Positions 18,448 to 28,246 of a stretch of 64,000 bases of DNA are shown in pieces. The DNA comes from Emcibacter sp. SYSU 3D8. Its GTDB lineage: Bacteria > Pseudomonadota > Alphaproteobacteria > SMXS01. The position numbers were made by a program, and so were the translations under genes. The DNA is taken from the NCBI RefSeq assembly GCF_039655875.1, contig NZ_JBBYXK010000003.1:496001-560000 (forward strand). The letters are read 5' to 3'. Each line of letters starts with the position of its first letter. The first letter of the stretch is position 1. Below the pieces are notes generated by a model. That model ran no database searches, was not told where the DNA came from, and saw nothing but the letters and a program-made list of their open reading frames with translations.

Positions 18448-18947
18448 GCGTCTACCGGCGGCTCCAGGCGGACATAAGCACTGCGGTGGAACAGCAGGGG
18501 GGCGGATTCCGACACCACGGCGGTGTGCAGCACCCGGCAGATGAACAGGATATGGTCGCCGGCGTCGACCCGCTGGTCCAGCCGGCAATCGAACGCGGCA
18601 AGCGCGCCGGGAATGATCGGCGCGCTGGTTTTCCAGAGCTCGAAGGGAACATCGCCGAAGCTCTTGTCGCCTGGCGTGGAAAAGCGCCCAGACAGCTCGG
18701 CCTGCTCCTCGCACAGCACGTTCACGGCGAATTCGTCGGCGGCCATGAAGTCGTCATATTGCTCGGACTTCTTGCCCAGGCTGAACAGAATCAGCGGCGG
18801 ATCGAGCGACACCGAGGTGAATGAATTCATGGTCAGGCCGATCGGCCCGCCGGCGCGATTGCGCGTGGTGACCACGGTGACGCCGGTCGCGAAGCACGAG
18901 AAGGCGCGGCGCAGGGTCCTCGGGTCGATGCTGTCGGTGTCTTCCAT
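18444..18947 (-). CDS. flavin reductase-like domain protein
   Basis: This 167-residue protein is of the HpaC/styrene-monooxygenase-B type that binds FMN or FAD and reduces it with NAD(P)H. Signatures are LRRAFSCFATGVTVVTTRN (14-32), MNSFTSVSLDPPLILFSLG (about 41-60) and DHILFICRVLHTAVV near the end. The start MEDTDSI is chosen from the family N-terminus; the longer frame upstream runs into the divergent DUF2889 gene's promoter. It is coupled to tusA. A partner monooxygenase is not adjacent. Confidence 0.85.
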   Translation of the reverse strand: MEDTDSIDPRTLRRAFSCFATGVTVVTTRNRAGGPIGLTMNSFTSVSLDPPLILFSLGKKSEQYDDFMAADEFAVNVLCEEQAELSGRFSTPGDKSFGDVPFELWKTSAPIIPGALAAFDCRLDQRVDAGDHILFICRVLHTAVVSESAPLLFHRSAYVRLEPPVDA

Positions 18948-19073
18948 GGTGTTCCGTCCGTGATCCAACTCGCTGCCATTGATTTCAGAAGTCGGCGGCA
19001 AGTGCAAGGTTCGCAGCGGTTGCGCCGCCGGTTCGGTCTGCGCATATTGCCGGGCAGGAGCAGGAGCAACCAT

Positions 19074-19640
19074 ATGCCTCTTTCAGAGCCGCAGGCCGGG
19101 CGCAAGCCGCTGCACACCCGTACCATCGTCATGGACGCCTTCTACCGCCAGGACGGACTGTGGGACATCGAGGGTCGGGTCACCGACGTCAAGAACTATG
19201 GCTATGACAGCCATGTGCGCGGCCAGGTCGATGCCGGCGACCGGGTCCACGACATGTTCATCCGCATGACCCTGGACGATCATTTCGTGGTCCAGGGCAT
19301 CGAGGTGAAGATGGATGTCTTCCCGTTCTCGATCTGCAATGAAGTGGAGCCCAACTTCCAGGAATTGCTCGGTCTGAAGGTCGGTTCCGGCTGGATGAAG
19401 AATGTGCGCGAACGGGTCGGCGGCAAGCACGGCTGCACGCATGTGGTGGAGCTGTTCGGCCCCATGGCGACGGTGGCGTTCCAGTCGATCCCCAGCTATT
19501 CCCGCATCCGCGATGCCGACAAGCCGAAGGATCCCAACGCGCCCAAGCGCAAGCCGTTCTCCATCGGCGGCTGTCACTCCTGGGCCTATGACAGCCCGAT
19601 CACCAGGCAGCTGGCGCCGGACTGGTACCGCGAGGATTAG
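19074..19640 (+). CDS. DUF2889 family protein
   Basis: The 188-residue protein matches the DUF2889 pattern: RPLHTR-like start (RKPLHTRTIVMDAFYRQDGL), DIEGRVTDVK, HDMFIRMTLDD, and GCTHVVELFGPMATVAFQ. No function is established for the family. There is no signal peptide. The start follows GGAGCAGGAG. It is divergent from the flavin reductase gene, about 126 bp between starts. Confidence 0.8.
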   Translation: MPLSEPQAGRKPLHTRTIVMDAFYRQDGLWDIEGRVTDVKNYGYDSHVRGQVDAGDRVHDMFIRMTLDDHFVVQGIEVKMDVFPFSICNEVEPNFQELLGLKVGSGWMKNVRERVGGKHGCTHVVELFGPMATVAFQSIPSYSRIRDADKPKDPNAPKRKPFSIGGCHSWAYDSPITRQLAPDWYRED

Positions 19641-19749
19641 AAACCGACGATGAGTAATGCCAGCGTGCGCGACCGGTGCGCGCTTGCGGTCAGGTCGACG
19701 GCCTGTTGCTTGGCGTCTGTCTCAACCCTCTGCACGATGCATCCCGCCG

Positions 19750-20412
19750 TCAGCTGACCAGCGCCGTGAAGTCCGGCGTGTCGGTCCGCGGCGTCAGGCG
19801 TGGCAGGCCGAGAACTGGAATCGGCCCGACGAACCGCTCCAGCGTGGCCTGCGTCTCCGCCAGCGGCACCGGGCTTTCGGGGGATTCGGAGAGGATGATG
19901 CCGGTCACCCTCACGCGCCGTTGGGCCAACGCTTCCAACGTCGCGATGGTGTGACTGAGCGTTCCCAGATACGATCCGCAGACCAGCAGGGCCGGCGCGC
20001 GTAACGCTGCGATCCAGTCTGCCACCGTGTGGTCGTCGTCGAGGGGAACGAACGCGCCGCCGACGCCCTCGATCAGGGTGTGCTCGGCATCTGCCGGCCC
20101 TTCGCAGAAATCGATCAGCTGCCGGAAATCGATTGTCCTTCCCTCGCGCAGCGCGGCCATGTCCGGCGACAGCGGCGCCTCGAAGCGCCAGGGAGAGATT
20201 TCCTGGATGGTCTGGGGTGTCACCGGCAGGTCCATGGCGCGCAACAATTCGGCGGTGTCGCTCTGGTCCAGCGTTGCATCGCTGAAGCCGCTGATTACCG
20301 GTTTCAGGGCGCGCACCGTCCTGCCCTGCGCCCGCAGCTGACGGGCCAACAGGCTGGTCACCAGCGTCTTGCCGATAGCGGTGCCCGTCGCCGTGATGAA
20401 GGTGCGGGTCAT
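19750..20412 (-). CDS. bioD: dethiobiotin synthetase
   Basis: BioD forms the ureido ring of dethiobiotin from DAPA, CO2 and ATP. The 220-residue protein starts RTFITATGTAIGKTLVTSLL, with the P-loop (8-16) reading ATGTAIGKT where the consensus is GTDTGxGKT, and has KPVISGF and the GVGGAFVPL segment. The ATG overlaps the bioF stop by 4 bp. It works between bioA and bioB in the pathway, and all three are here. Confidence 0.92.
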   Translation of the reverse strand: MTRTFITATGTAIGKTLVTSLLARQLRAQGRTVRALKPVISGFSDATLDQSDTAELLRAMDLPVTPQTIQEISPWRFEAPLSPDMAALREGRTIDFRQLIDFCEGPADAEHTLIEGVGGAFVPLDDDHTVADWIAALRAPALLVCGSYLGTLSHTIATLEALAQRRVRVTGIILSESPESPVPLAETQATLERFVGPIPVLGLPRLTPRTDTPDFTALVS

Positions 20413-21563
20413 CCCGCCAGTCCCAGGTCCCGCATGGCCGAGACCAGGCCGTCGATGTCCTGCTCGGTGTGGGCGGCTGAGAAGGTCACGCGCAGGCGGG
20501 CCGTGCCGTCGGGCACGGTCGGCGGCCGGATGCCGGTGACCAGGTAACCGCGCTCCTGCAGCGCGGCCGATGCCTCCATCACCCGCCGCGCCTCGCCCAG
20601 GATGACGGGCACGATGGGGCTGACCGGCGCGGGCAGGTCGAGCGCGGCGCAGAACCGGGCGGCGTTGTTCACCGGACGCTCGCACATTTCCGGGTCGCGC
20701 TCGATGATCTCCAGCGCCTTGATGGCGGCGGCAAGCGTTCCCGGCGGCAGGCCGGTCGAATAGACGAAACTGCGGCCCCGGTTACGGATCAGGTCGGCGA
20801 CCGGCTGGCTCGTGCACAGATAGCCGCCATAGGCGCCGATGGCCTTCGACAAGGTCCCCATCTGCAGCGGCACGTCGGACTTGGCCTTGCCCAGGAAGCT
20901 GCTGCCGCGGCCGCCGCCGACCACGCCCAGGCCGTGGGCATCGTCGGTCAACAGCCAGGCATCGTATTCGCGGGCAAGCGCGGCGAGGGCGTCGATGGGC
21001 GCCATGTCGCCGTCCATGCTGAACACGCCGTCGACGGCGATCAGGCAGGTGCCGTGCGCGGCGCGGTGCGCGCGCAGCAGCGATCGGACATGGTCCAGGT
21101 CGTTGTGGCGGAAGGTCTGCACCGTGGCGCCGCTCATGCGGCCGCCGGCGAACAGGCAGGAATGGTTGAGTTCGTCCTGCAGAATCAGGTCGCCGCCGCC
21201 GACAAGGCAGGGAATCACGCCCACATTGGTCAGGTAGCCGCTGCCGAACACCAGGCAGTCTTCGGTCCGCTTCCAGCGCGCCAGCCCTGCTTCCAGCGCA
21301 TCGTAGAGCGGCGTATTGCCCGAGATCAGCCGCGAGCCGCCCGATCCCACGCCATAGCGCGCGGTGGCCTCGCGCGCCGCCTCGATCACCTCGGGATGGT
21401 GCGACAGGCTGAGATAGTCGTTGCAGCAGAACGAGATGAGGTCGCGTCCGCCGCGCCGTGCGCCGGTCGCGCTGAACCGGTCGGTCGGGATCATGCGGCG
21501 GCGCAGGCCCTGGGCCTCGAGCCGATCCAGCTTTTCGCGGGCAAAGTCGTCAAGCGATGTCAT
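20409..21563 (-). CDS. bioF: 8-amino-7-oxononanoate synthase
   Basis: This PLP enzyme condenses pimeloyl thioester with L-alanine, the first step of ring assembly in biotin synthesis. The 384-residue protein contains [35 protein letters not shown], the [14 protein letters not shown] segment, [16 protein letters not shown], and the PLP-lysine in [16 protein letters not shown]. It forms an operon bioF-bioD and is divergent from bioB across an 83-bp gap. Confidence 0.95.
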   Translation of the reverse strand: MTSLDDFAREKLDRLEAQGLRRRMIPTDRFSATGARRGGRDLISFCCNDYLSLSHHPEVIEAAREATARYGVGSGGSRLISGNTPLYDALEAGLARWKRTEDCLVFGSGYLTNVGVIPCLVGGGDLILQDELNHSCLFAGGRMSGATVQTFRHNDLDHVRSLLRAHRAAHGTCLIAVDGVFSMDGDMAPIDALAALAREYDAWLLTDDAHGLGVVGGGRGSSFLGKAKSDVPLQMGTLSKAIGAYGGYLCTSQPVADLIRNRGRSFVYSTGLPPGTLAAAIKALEIIERDPEMCERPVNNAARFCAALDLPAPVSPIVPVILGEARRVMEASAALQERGYLVTGIRPPTVPDGTARLRVTFSAAHTEQDIDGLVSAMRDLGLAG

Positions 21564-21575
21564 GGCGCGTCATGT

Positions 21576-21599
21576 ATCATAGCCGCCGCACGCTTGACA
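21576..21599. promoter_or_regulatory. candidate divergent promoter elements for bioF and bioB
   Basis: On the plus strand TTGACA (21594-21599) could be the -35 for bioB, though no good -10 follows at 17 bp. On the minus strand TATGAT (21576-21581) could be the -10 for bioF. No clear BioR or BirA palindrome is seen. Confidence 0.3.
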
Positions 21600-21646
21600 G
21601 ATGCAGCGACCGCGGCAAGGGTAGCCGCGAATTCCGGAGGATGCCG

Positions 21647-22633
21647 ATGATCGACACCGCAATCCGTCACGACTGGACCATCGACCAGATCAAGGCGCTG
21701 TACGACCTGCCGTTCAACGACCTGCTGTTCCAGGCCCAGAGCGTGCATCGGCGCCATTTCGACCCCAACAAGGTCCAGCTCAGCACGCTGCTGTCGATCA
21801 AGACCGGCGGCTGTGCAGAGGATTGCGCCTATTGCCCGCAGGCCTCGCGCTTCGATACCGGCGTCGATGCCGGCAAGCTTCTGCCCCTGGAAGAGGTGCT
21901 GGCCGATGCGCGCCAGGCGCGGGACGCGGGTGCCTCGCGCTATTGCATGGGCGCGGCATGGCGCTCGCCCAAGGACAAGGATCTCGACAAGGTCATCGAC
22001 ATGGTGCGCGGCGTGCGCGCCATGGGCCTCGAAACCTGCGTCACCCTCGGCATGCTCAAGGCCGAACAGGCGAGGCGGCTGAAGGACGCGGGCCTCGACT
22101 ATTACAACCACAACATCGACACCTCGGAAGAGTTCTACGGCGAGATCATCACCACCCGTTGCTACGAGGATCGGCTGGAGACGCTCGAGCATGTGCGCGA
22201 CGCCGGTCTCAGCGTCTGCTGCGGCGGTATCGTCGGCATGGGCGAGTCCCGCGACGACCGCGCCGGCATGCTGATGACCCTGGCCAACCTGCCGAAGCAT
22301 CCCGAGAGCGTGCCGATCAACATGCTGGTGCAGGTCGAGGGCACGCCGCTGTTCGGCGCCGAGGCGCTCGATCACTTCGAGTTCGTGCGCACCATCGCCG
22401 TCGCCCGGCTGATGATGCCGGAAAGCTTCGTGCGGCTTTCGGCCGGCCGCGAAACCATGGACGACGCGGTGCAGGCGCTGTGTTTTCTGGCCGGCGCCAA
22501 TTCGATCTTCTACGGCGAGAAGCTGCTGACCACGCCGAACCCCGAGAACAACCGCGACGCCCGCCTGTTCGACCGGCTGGGTATCCAGCCGCTGGGCGCG
22601 GAAGACCTTGCGGCGCGCCACGCGGCCGAATGA
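21647..22633 (+). CDS. bioB: biotin synthase
   Basis: This radical-SAM enzyme inserts sulfur into dethiobiotin. The 328-residue protein has the CxxxCxxC cluster site (Cys56, Cys60, Cys63 in [12 protein letters not shown]) and the second-cluster region with [18 protein letters not shown] and [12 protein letters not shown]. The ribosome site CCGGAGG lies 6 nt before the second of two close ATGs, so 21647 is the start and not 21641. Its stop overlaps the bioA start (ATGA). Confidence 0.96.
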   Translation: MIDTAIRHDWTIDQIKALYDLPFNDLLFQAQSVHRRHFDPNKVQLSTLLSIKTGGCAEDCAYCPQASRFDTGVDAGKLLPLEEVLADARQARDAGASRYCMGAAWRSPKDKDLDKVIDMVRGVRAMGLETCVTLGMLKAEQARRLKDAGLDYYNHNIDTSEEFYGEIITTRCYEDRLETLEHVRDAGLSVCCGGIVGMGESRDDRAGMLMTLANLPKHPESVPINMLVQVEGTPLFGAEALDHFEFVRTIAVARLMMPESFVRLSAGRETMDDAVQALCFLAGANSIFYGEKLLTTPNPENNRDARLFDRLGIQPLGAEDLAARHAAE

Positions 22634-23922
22634 ATCCAACGACGCCATTGCTGCCCAATACGGCGCCCGAATGGCTGCGTGACGGTTACCAGCACATCTG
22701 GATGCCCTATACCCAGATGCAGACCACGCCGCCGCCCATCCCGGTGACCAGGACCGATGGCGTGCGCATCACCCTCGCCGACGGGCGCGAGCTGATCGAC
22801 GGCACCGCGTCCTGGTGGACTGCGTGCCACGGCTATAACCATCCTCATATCGTCGCCGCCATGCAAAAGCAGGTCGCCGAGATGCCGCATGTCATGTTCG
22901 GCGGTCTGGCGCACGAACCGGCCTTCCGTCTGGCCTCGCGGTTGGCGGCTTTGGCGCCGGGCGACCTGAACCGGGTGTTCTTCGCCGAAGGCGGCTCGGT
23001 CGCGGTCGAGGTGGCCATGAAGATGGCGCTGCAATATTTCATCAACCGGGACCAGCCGGAGCGGAGCAAGTTCGTCAGCTTCAATGGCGGCTACCATGGC
23101 GACACCTTCGCGGCCATGTCTGTCTGCGACCCCGAGGACGGCATGCACGCCCTGTTCAGGGATGCCATGCCGCAGAACTACATCGCCGAACTGCCGCGCA
23201 CGCCGGCGCAGCGGGAGGCGTTCGATCTGTTCATGGACGAGAACGCCCACCATATCGCCGCGATCATGGTCGAGCCGCTGGTGCAGGGCGCCGGCGGCAT
23301 GAAGTTCCATGACGCAGCCGTGCTGCGCTGCCTGCGCGAGGCCTGCGACCGCACCGGCGCGCTGCTGATCTTCGACGAGATATTCACCGGCTTCGGCCGC
23401 ACCGGCGCCCTGTTCGCCGCCGAGACCGCTGGCGTCGTGCCCGACATCATGTGTATCGGCAAGGCGCTGACCGGCGGCACCACGCCGCTGTCGGCCGCCA
23501 TCGCCCGCGACCACGTGTTCGAGGCGTTTCTTGGCGACGATCCCGGGGCGGCGCTGATGCACGGGCCCACCTTTATGGCCAATCCGCTGGCCTGCGCGGC
23601 GGCCAATGCGGCGCTCGATCTGTTCGAGCAGGAACCCTGGCAGGACAATGTCGCCCGCATTGAAGCGCAGATGCGGCGCGAACTGGAGCCCTGCCGCGCG
23701 CTTCCCGGCGTGGTCGACGTCCGGGTGATGGGCGCGGTCGCAGCGGTCCAGCTGGATGACATGAGCGACAAGGAAACCCTGAAGGCCCGGTTCATGGACG
23801 AGGGCGTCTGGCTGCGGCCGCTCGGCGACATCGTCTATCTGACTCCGCCGTTCACAATCGGCGCGGACGACCTTCGGCGGTTGACGGACGCGGTGGTCGG
23901 CGTACTTTCGGCGCGGGACTGA
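22630..23922 (+). CDS. bioA: adenosylmethionine-8-amino-7-oxononanoate aminotransferase
   Basis: BioA transfers the amino group of SAM to KAPA to make DAPA. The 430-residue PLP enzyme has [26 protein letters not shown], the cofactor Asp in [15 protein letters not shown] and the PLP-lysine in [16 protein letters not shown]. All features are in place and the length is typical. It is translationally coupled to bioB. bioC and bioH are not in the window, so the pimeloyl-chain source is unknown. Confidence 0.95.
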   Translation: MNPTTPLLPNTAPEWLRDGYQHIWMPYTQMQTTPPPIPVTRTDGVRITLADGRELIDGTASWWTACHGYNHPHIVAAMQKQVAEMPHVMFGGLAHEPAFRLASRLAALAPGDLNRVFFAEGGSVAVEVAMKMALQYFINRDQPERSKFVSFNGGYHGDTFAAMSVCDPEDGMHALFRDAMPQNYIAELPRTPAQREAFDLFMDENAHHIAAIMVEPLVQGAGGMKFHDAAVLRCLREACDRTGALLIFDEIFTGFGRTGALFAAETAGVVPDIMCIGKALTGGTTPLSAAIARDHVFEAFLGDDPGAALMHGPTFMANPLACAAANAALDLFEQEPWQDNVARIEAQMRRELEPCRALPGVVDVRVMGAVAAVQLDDMSDKETLKARFMDEGVWLRPLGDIVYLTPPFTIGADDLRRLTDAVVGVLSARD

Positions 23923-24047
23923 AAAAGCGCTTTCAGGCGAGGCTTGCCGCGCCGCCGAAAGCCGCGGGGAAAGACGATGTGGCGGAAACCTCTTTTCCGT
24001 TGCACCTTCGAACCAATATAAATTGCGCAGGATTGGAAAGCGCCCCC

Positions 24048-26030
24048 ATGGATCTTCGAGTCGATACGCAGCCTGAAACAGACCTGCCGGCCGATGTGCT
24101 GGAGCGTGCGAAGGCTGTCGCCGCCGCGCCGGTCAGCCTCGTGACCGGCGTCGACATGGCGCTGATCGCGGGCGAGGGCGCGCCGGTTCCTGCCGCGAAC
24201 GTGGCCGATTATGTCGAGCGGGCCGCCAGCGGGTTCGACGGCCAGATCCGGATGGAGAAGGCCGCCGAGCGGGTCGCCGCGCTACGCGGCGAGCTGGCGC
24301 ACCGCGGCCTCGACGGCTTCGTCGTGCCCATGGCCGACGAATACCAGAACGAATTCGTGCCGCGCCACGCCCAGCGGCTCGCATGGCTCAGCGGCTTTCT
24401 CGGCTCGGCGGGCACCATCATCGTGCTGGCGGACAGGGCCGCCGTTTTCGTCGATGGCCGCTACACCCTGCAGGTGCGCGATCAGGTCGATCTCGCGGTC
24501 TACGAAACCCGGTCCAATCTCGACGTTCCCAAATGGCTGGGCGAGACCATGAGCGCCGGCCAGAAGCTGGGCTATGATCCGTGGCTGCATACCGAAACCG
24601 GCGTGAAGGCGCTGCACGATGCCTGTGAGGGCGCGGGCGCCGAACTGGTCGCGGTCCACGGCAACCCGGTCGATGCAATCTGGACCAATCAGCCGCCGCG
24701 GCCGCTGGCGCGGATCGTGCCGCACGACCTGCGCTATACCGGCGAGCCGGCCACCGACAAGCGCGCCCGCATGGCCGAGGCGGTAAAGAACGCGGGCGCG
24801 AACGCGCTGGCCCTGTCGGCCACGGATTCCATCGCCTGGCTGCTCAATATCCGCGGTGCGGACGTGGCGCGCACGCCGCTCGCGCTGTGCTATGCCCTGC
24901 TGCATGACGACGCCTCGCTCGATCTGTTTGTCGACGAACGCAAGGTGGATGCCGCCCTCCGCACCCATCTGGGCAACCAGGTTACGGTCGCCCCCGAAGC
25001 CGGCCTGGCGGCCGCGCTGGCGGCGCTCAGCGGCAAGCAGGTGATGGTCGATCCGGCAAGCGCCCCGGCCTGGATCATCGAGCAGCTCGAAGCGGGCGGC
25101 GCCACCGTCGTGCGCAAGACCGATCCGGTCCAGAAGGCCAAGGCGCTGAAGAATCCCGCCGAGTTGAACGGCACCCGCGCCGCCCACCGGCGCGACGGCG
25201 TGGCGCTGGCGAAGTTCTTTTGCTGGCTGGATGAGCATGCACCCCAGGGAACGGTGGACGAACTTTCGGCGGTGGCCCGGCTTCAGGCGTTCCGCCAACA
25301 GGGCGACCTGTTCCGCGATCTCAGCTTCGACACCATTTCTGGCGCCGGTCCGAACGGTGCCATCGTTCACTACGGCGCCAGCGAGAAGACCAATCGTCCG
25401 CTTGGCCTGGGCGAGCTCTACCTGGTTGATTCCGGCGGCCAGTATCTGGACGGCACGACCGACGTGACCCGCGCCATTGCCATCGGCACGCCGACGGCCG
25501 AGCACCGGGACCGCTTCACCCGGGTGCTGCGCGGCCACATCGCGCTGGCCATGGCGCGCTTCCCGAAGGGCACGACGGGCCATCAGCTCGACGTGCTGGC
25601 GCGCATGCCGCTGTGGCAGGGTGGGCTCAACTTCAACCACGGCACCGGTCATGGAGTCGGCTCGTATCTGGGCGTGCATGAAGGGCCGCACAGCATTTCG
25701 CCGCGGGTGTCGAGCGTGGCGCTGGAGCCTGGCATGATCGTGTCGAACGAGCCGGGCTACTACAAGGAAGGCGAGTACGGAATCCGGATGGAGAACCTGG
25801 TCGCCGTGGTGCCGTCCGAACCGGGCGAAGGCGATTCGCCGTTTTACGAATTCGAGACACTGACTTTGGCGCCCATCGACCGGTCGCTGATCGACCCGGC
25901 CATGATGACAGGCCCCGAATTGGACTGGCTCAATGCCTATCACCGCCGGGTGTTCGACGAAATCGGTCCCCGGCTGGATGACCCGACCCGCGCCTGGCTG
26001 GAAGCGGCCACCGCGCCGATCACGGCCTAG
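24048..26030 (+). CDS. aminopeptidase P family protein (Xaa-Pro aminopeptidase, M24)
   Basis: The 660-residue cytoplasmic metallopeptidase removes N-terminal residues preceding proline. It has the two creatinase-like N-terminal domains (GFVVPMADEYQNEFVP near 105, LSGFLGSAGTIIV) and the C-terminal pita-bread domain with the five metal ligands in YLVDSGGQYLDGTTDVTRAI, NHGTGHGVGSYLGVHEGP, SNEPGYYKEGEYGIRMENL. It is about 50-60 residues longer than usual at the N-terminus. The ATG follows GGAAAG; a GTG at 23979 would lengthen it further and is not preferred. It ends 11 bp inside the convergent membrane-protein gene. Confidence 0.9.
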   Translation: MDLRVDTQPETDLPADVLERAKAVAAAPVSLVTGVDMALIAGEGAPVPAANVADYVERAASGFDGQIRMEKAAERVAALRGELAHRGLDGFVVPMADEYQNEFVPRHAQRLAWLSGFLGSAGTIIVLADRAAVFVDGRYTLQVRDQVDLAVYETRSNLDVPKWLGETMSAGQKLGYDPWLHTETGVKALHDACEGAGAELVAVHGNPVDAIWTNQPPRPLARIVPHDLRYTGEPATDKRARMAEAVKNAGANALALSATDSIAWLLNIRGADVARTPLALCYALLHDDASLDLFVDERKVDAALRTHLGNQVTVAPEAGLAAALAALSGKQVMVDPASAPAWIIEQLEAGGATVVRKTDPVQKAKALKNPAELNGTRAAHRRDGVALAKFFCWLDEHAPQGTVDELSAVARLQAFRQQGDLFRDLSFDTISGAGPNGAIVHYGASEKTNRPLGLGELYLVDSGGQYLDGTTDVTRAIAIGTPTAEHRDRFTRVLRGHIALAMARFPKGTTGHQLDVLARMPLWQGGLNFNHGTGHGVGSYLGVHEGPHSISPRVSSVALEPGMIVSNEPGYYKEGEYGIRMENLVAVVPSEPGEGDSPFYEFETLTLAPIDRSLIDPAMMTGPELDWLNAYHRRVFDEIGPRLDDPTRAWLEAATAPITA

Positions 26031-26775
26031 CGGCCGCCAGCTTCCGTCCCTGGACGACCATCGCCAGCGCCAGCGCCGTGCCCAGCACGGCCGCACCCGC
26101 GAGGAACGGCAGTGTCATTCGCCACGGCCACAGCAGATCCAGATAGGCGGTCATCAGGCCGAGCCACAGGAACGCCAGGCCCCAGCCGAAAATGACGCCG
26201 CTGTGCTGGACAAGCCCCAGCCGGGCAACCCACACCGCGGCAACGCAGAATACCACCCGGTAAAGCACCGCCAGCAGGCTCCACGGCAGCAGCGCCGTCA
26301 TGGCGAGCAGCTGCAGTACGATCAGTACAACGAACAGCCCCAGGCCCAGGCTTGCAAAGCCATGCCTGGCCGCCGGCCCGGCGCCGTTGGTCGCGCGGCC
26401 GGACCGGTGCACCAGCTGGAGGGCGCCGAGCACCGCGATGTTGCCCAGCAACAGGCCGAACCATCGGCCGCCGGCCGGATAGGCGCGCGACGCCTGTTCC
26501 AGCACATGGGCGTCCGAGGCGATATAGACCGCGAGGAGTCCGGCCAACGTGGCATAGGCCTTGCCCGTCCCGGCGAACAGCCGCGCGCCGCGTCGGCGGC
26601 CCATGCGGGCGAGCAGTTCGTGGAGCAGCGTGGCCGCGACCAGGTAAACGCCCATCAGTGCGCAGATGTCCGGGGTGGAAACGCGCCAGGCGTGCCACGC
26701 GGCCAGCAGGACCAGCGGCGCGAACAGCAGATGCGCGGTGAATTGCGGGCCGCTGAGGCCGCGCCGTGCTGTCAT
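26020..26775 (-). CDS. multi-pass membrane protein of unknown function
   Basis: The 251-residue protein has about seven hydrophobic segments (for example LLFAPLVLLAAWHAW, GLFVVLIVLQLLAMTALL and LPFLAGAAVLGTALALAMVV), so it should lie in the inner membrane. No catalytic motif is seen and I do not recognise the family. The start ATG is 22 bp after the stop of the periplasmic gene, in a run of four minus-strand genes likely to be one operon. Confidence 0.65.
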   Translation of the reverse strand: MTARRGLSGPQFTAHLLFAPLVLLAAWHAWRVSTPDICALMGVYLVAATLLHELLARMGRRRGARLFAGTGKAYATLAGLLAVYIASDAHVLEQASRAYPAGGRWFGLLLGNIAVLGALQLVHRSGRATNGAGPAARHGFASLGLGLFVVLIVLQLLAMTALLPWSLLAVLYRVVFCVAAVWVARLGLVQHSGVIFGWGLAFLWLGLMTAYLDLLWPWRMTLPFLAGAAVLGTALALAMVVQGRKLAAARP

Positions 26776-26797
26776 GACGGCGTCTCCGCCCTGCCGG

Positions 26798-27547
26798 TCA
26801 TGGGGCGGCTCCCTCGCGCAGCACCACCAGGGCGTTGATCGGCGCACTGGAATAGCGAAGGCTCGGGTCGTAGGTGAACAGGGCCCGATAGACGACGCCG
26901 TCCTTGATCGCCGCGCTGACCCGGTAAAGTCTGCCTTCGCGCAGCGGCGGGGCATCGTGCGGATAGGGTGCGGCGGCGCCCGTGACCCTGGCTGACCAGA
27001 TTTCGAAGGGTTCGTTGCCGGCCATGTCCATCAGGATCAGCCGCCCTGACGCCGCGCGGGCTGCCGGCCACACGAAGACGGGCTCGGCAGTGTTGATGGC
27101 CGCCGCCTGCGGCGCCTCCTGGGGCGACGCGGAAAGGCCATCGGGGAGCAGCAGCTCGAGCGGCTGGCAGGATAGCGCCCGGCTTTCGGACGCGGGCGCT
27201 CCGATCACCTGCGGGCCGGTCGCCGTCACCGACACCAGCCCCCCGATGATGCTTTCCTCGCGGCACGGCGACAGCCAGGTCAGGGTGATCTCTCCCTCGG
27301 TCCCAAGGTCGATGCTGTCGCCGGCATGGACGTAGCCGTAAAGCACGGCCGACCGGCCGGACGCGCCGCGCATGCCGCTGATCCAGGCAACCGGGCGGTC
27401 CTGCGCGGCAGGCTGGGCCGGGCGCGGCGCCGGGGCTGCGACCGGCGCTGGCGCCGGCGGTTCCTCGGCGAACAGGCCGAGGAGGCCGCGCGCCTGCACG
27501 TCAGGCGCCAACAGGCACAGGCACAACGCCATTGCCGCGATCCGCAT
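26798..27547 (-). CDS. exported protein of unknown function
   Basis: The 249-residue product has a signal peptide (MRIAAMALCLCLLAPDVQA, cleavage about 19/20), a Pro/Ala-rich linker (about 28-50), and a soluble domain with no family I recognise. The middle contains WLSPCREESIIGG and a second Cys (SCQPLELLLP) that could form a disulfide. GGGGGGAACAC before the second-choice ATG at 27547 fixes the start after the signal peptide N-terminus. Likely periplasmic; operon partner of the adjacent membrane protein. Confidence 0.65.
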   Translation of the reverse strand: MRIAAMALCLCLLAPDVQARGLLGLFAEEPPAPAPVAAPAPRPAQPAAQDRPVAWISGMRGASGRSAVLYGYVHAGDSIDLGTEGEITLTWLSPCREESIIGGLVSVTATGPQVIGAPASESRALSCQPLELLLPDGLSASPQEAPQAAAINTAEPVFVWPAARAASGRLILMDMAGNEPFEIWSARVTGAAAPYPHDAPPLREGRLYRVSAAIKDGVVYRALFTYDPSLRYSSAPINALVVLREGAAP

Positions 27548-27579
27548 GTGTTCCCCCCGAAGCCCCAAGGGCGGCATCA

Positions 27580-27840
27580 TCACTGACGGGAGATGGTAAC
27601 CGATTTGTAGGGTTCGCCCAGCCTCATCAGGTCGTCGCTCTTGTAGCAGGCGGCTTGCATGCTTTCCTCGGCCATGAGGCCCTTGCGGACGCTATCGATG
27701 AAATCCTTGTTGCCGATGGCGGCCTCGCACGGGACGGCGACGTCGATATGGGCCTCGCGCTGGAACGCGCCATATTCGCTGACCGTGTAGCTGACCAGAT
27801 TTCCGTTCAGCAGATAGAACAGGACAATGAGTGTTTTCAT
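27580..27840 (-). CDS. small hypothetical protein
   Basis: An 86-residue product begins with a short hydrophobic stretch (MKTLIVLFYLLNGNLVSYTV) that could be a signal or anchor, then a charged region with two Cys (VPCEAA, AACYKSDD). No family recognised. It lies between the DUF1289 gene and the exported-protein gene on the same strand, 32 bp from the latter. Confidence 0.55.
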   Translation of the reverse strand: MKTLIVLFYLLNGNLVSYTVSEYGAFQREAHIDVAVPCEAAIGNKDFIDSVRKGLMAEESMQAACYKSDDLMRLGEPYKSVTISRQ

Positions 27841-27883
27841 GGTCAGCGAGTATGCCGCTCGCCGGCGCCCGAGGCCAGCGCCG

Positions 27884-28054
27884 TCAGGACTCCCTGGCGG
27901 CGTCGCGGCGGCCGGGAAGCTGCGCGAGCACGCCGAGCTTTTCCTCGTCGTTGTAGCTCGACCAGCCGCCGATCTCGCGGATGGTGCGGTAGCATCCGAG
28001 GCAATGGCGATCGCCAAGGCGGCACACGCCGACACAGGGGGATTCGATGGTCAT
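27884..28054 (-). CDS. DUF1289 family small protein
   Basis: This 56-residue protein starts MTIESPCVGVCRLGDRHCLG and continues CYRTIREIGGW. The pattern SPCxxxCxxx...CxGCxRTxxEIxxW defines DUF1289, a family of small four-cysteine proteins common in Proteobacteria, probably metal-binding, function unknown. It ends with GRRDAARES. Too short for many gene finders; the Cys pattern makes it real. First gene of a likely minus-strand operon reaching 26020. Confidence 0.85.
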   Translation of the reverse strand: MTIESPCVGVCRLGDRHCLGCYRTIREIGGWSSYNDEEKLGVLAQLPGRRDAARES

Positions 28055-28184
28055 GCTTGCTCACTCACGTTGACCGTCACTTACCCACCGGCGCCCGTCA
28101 ACGCAAGCCCGATACCGAGTCGACGCGCGGCGAACGCGGCGGCACCCTGTTTAAAAATCAGAAAAACACATGGTTTTCCGACAA

Positions 28185-28240
28185 TTGACTTATCATCGCC
28201 GGGATTGTTCATTTGTGGTTTAGGTGGGGGTAGGTACAAT
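28185..28240 (+). promoter_or_regulatory. candidate promoter elements of the PepSY-two-component operon
   Basis: Two overlapping options: TTGACT (28185-28190) with TTCATT after 17 bp, or TTGTGG (28213-28218) with TACAAT after 16 bp. The second would start transcription almost at the ATG at 28247. Several GGTTTA/TGTTTA-like words lie nearby, as expected for PhoP/OmpR-type sites, but their spacing is irregular. Confidence 0.3.
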
Positions 28241-28246
28241 CACCGC

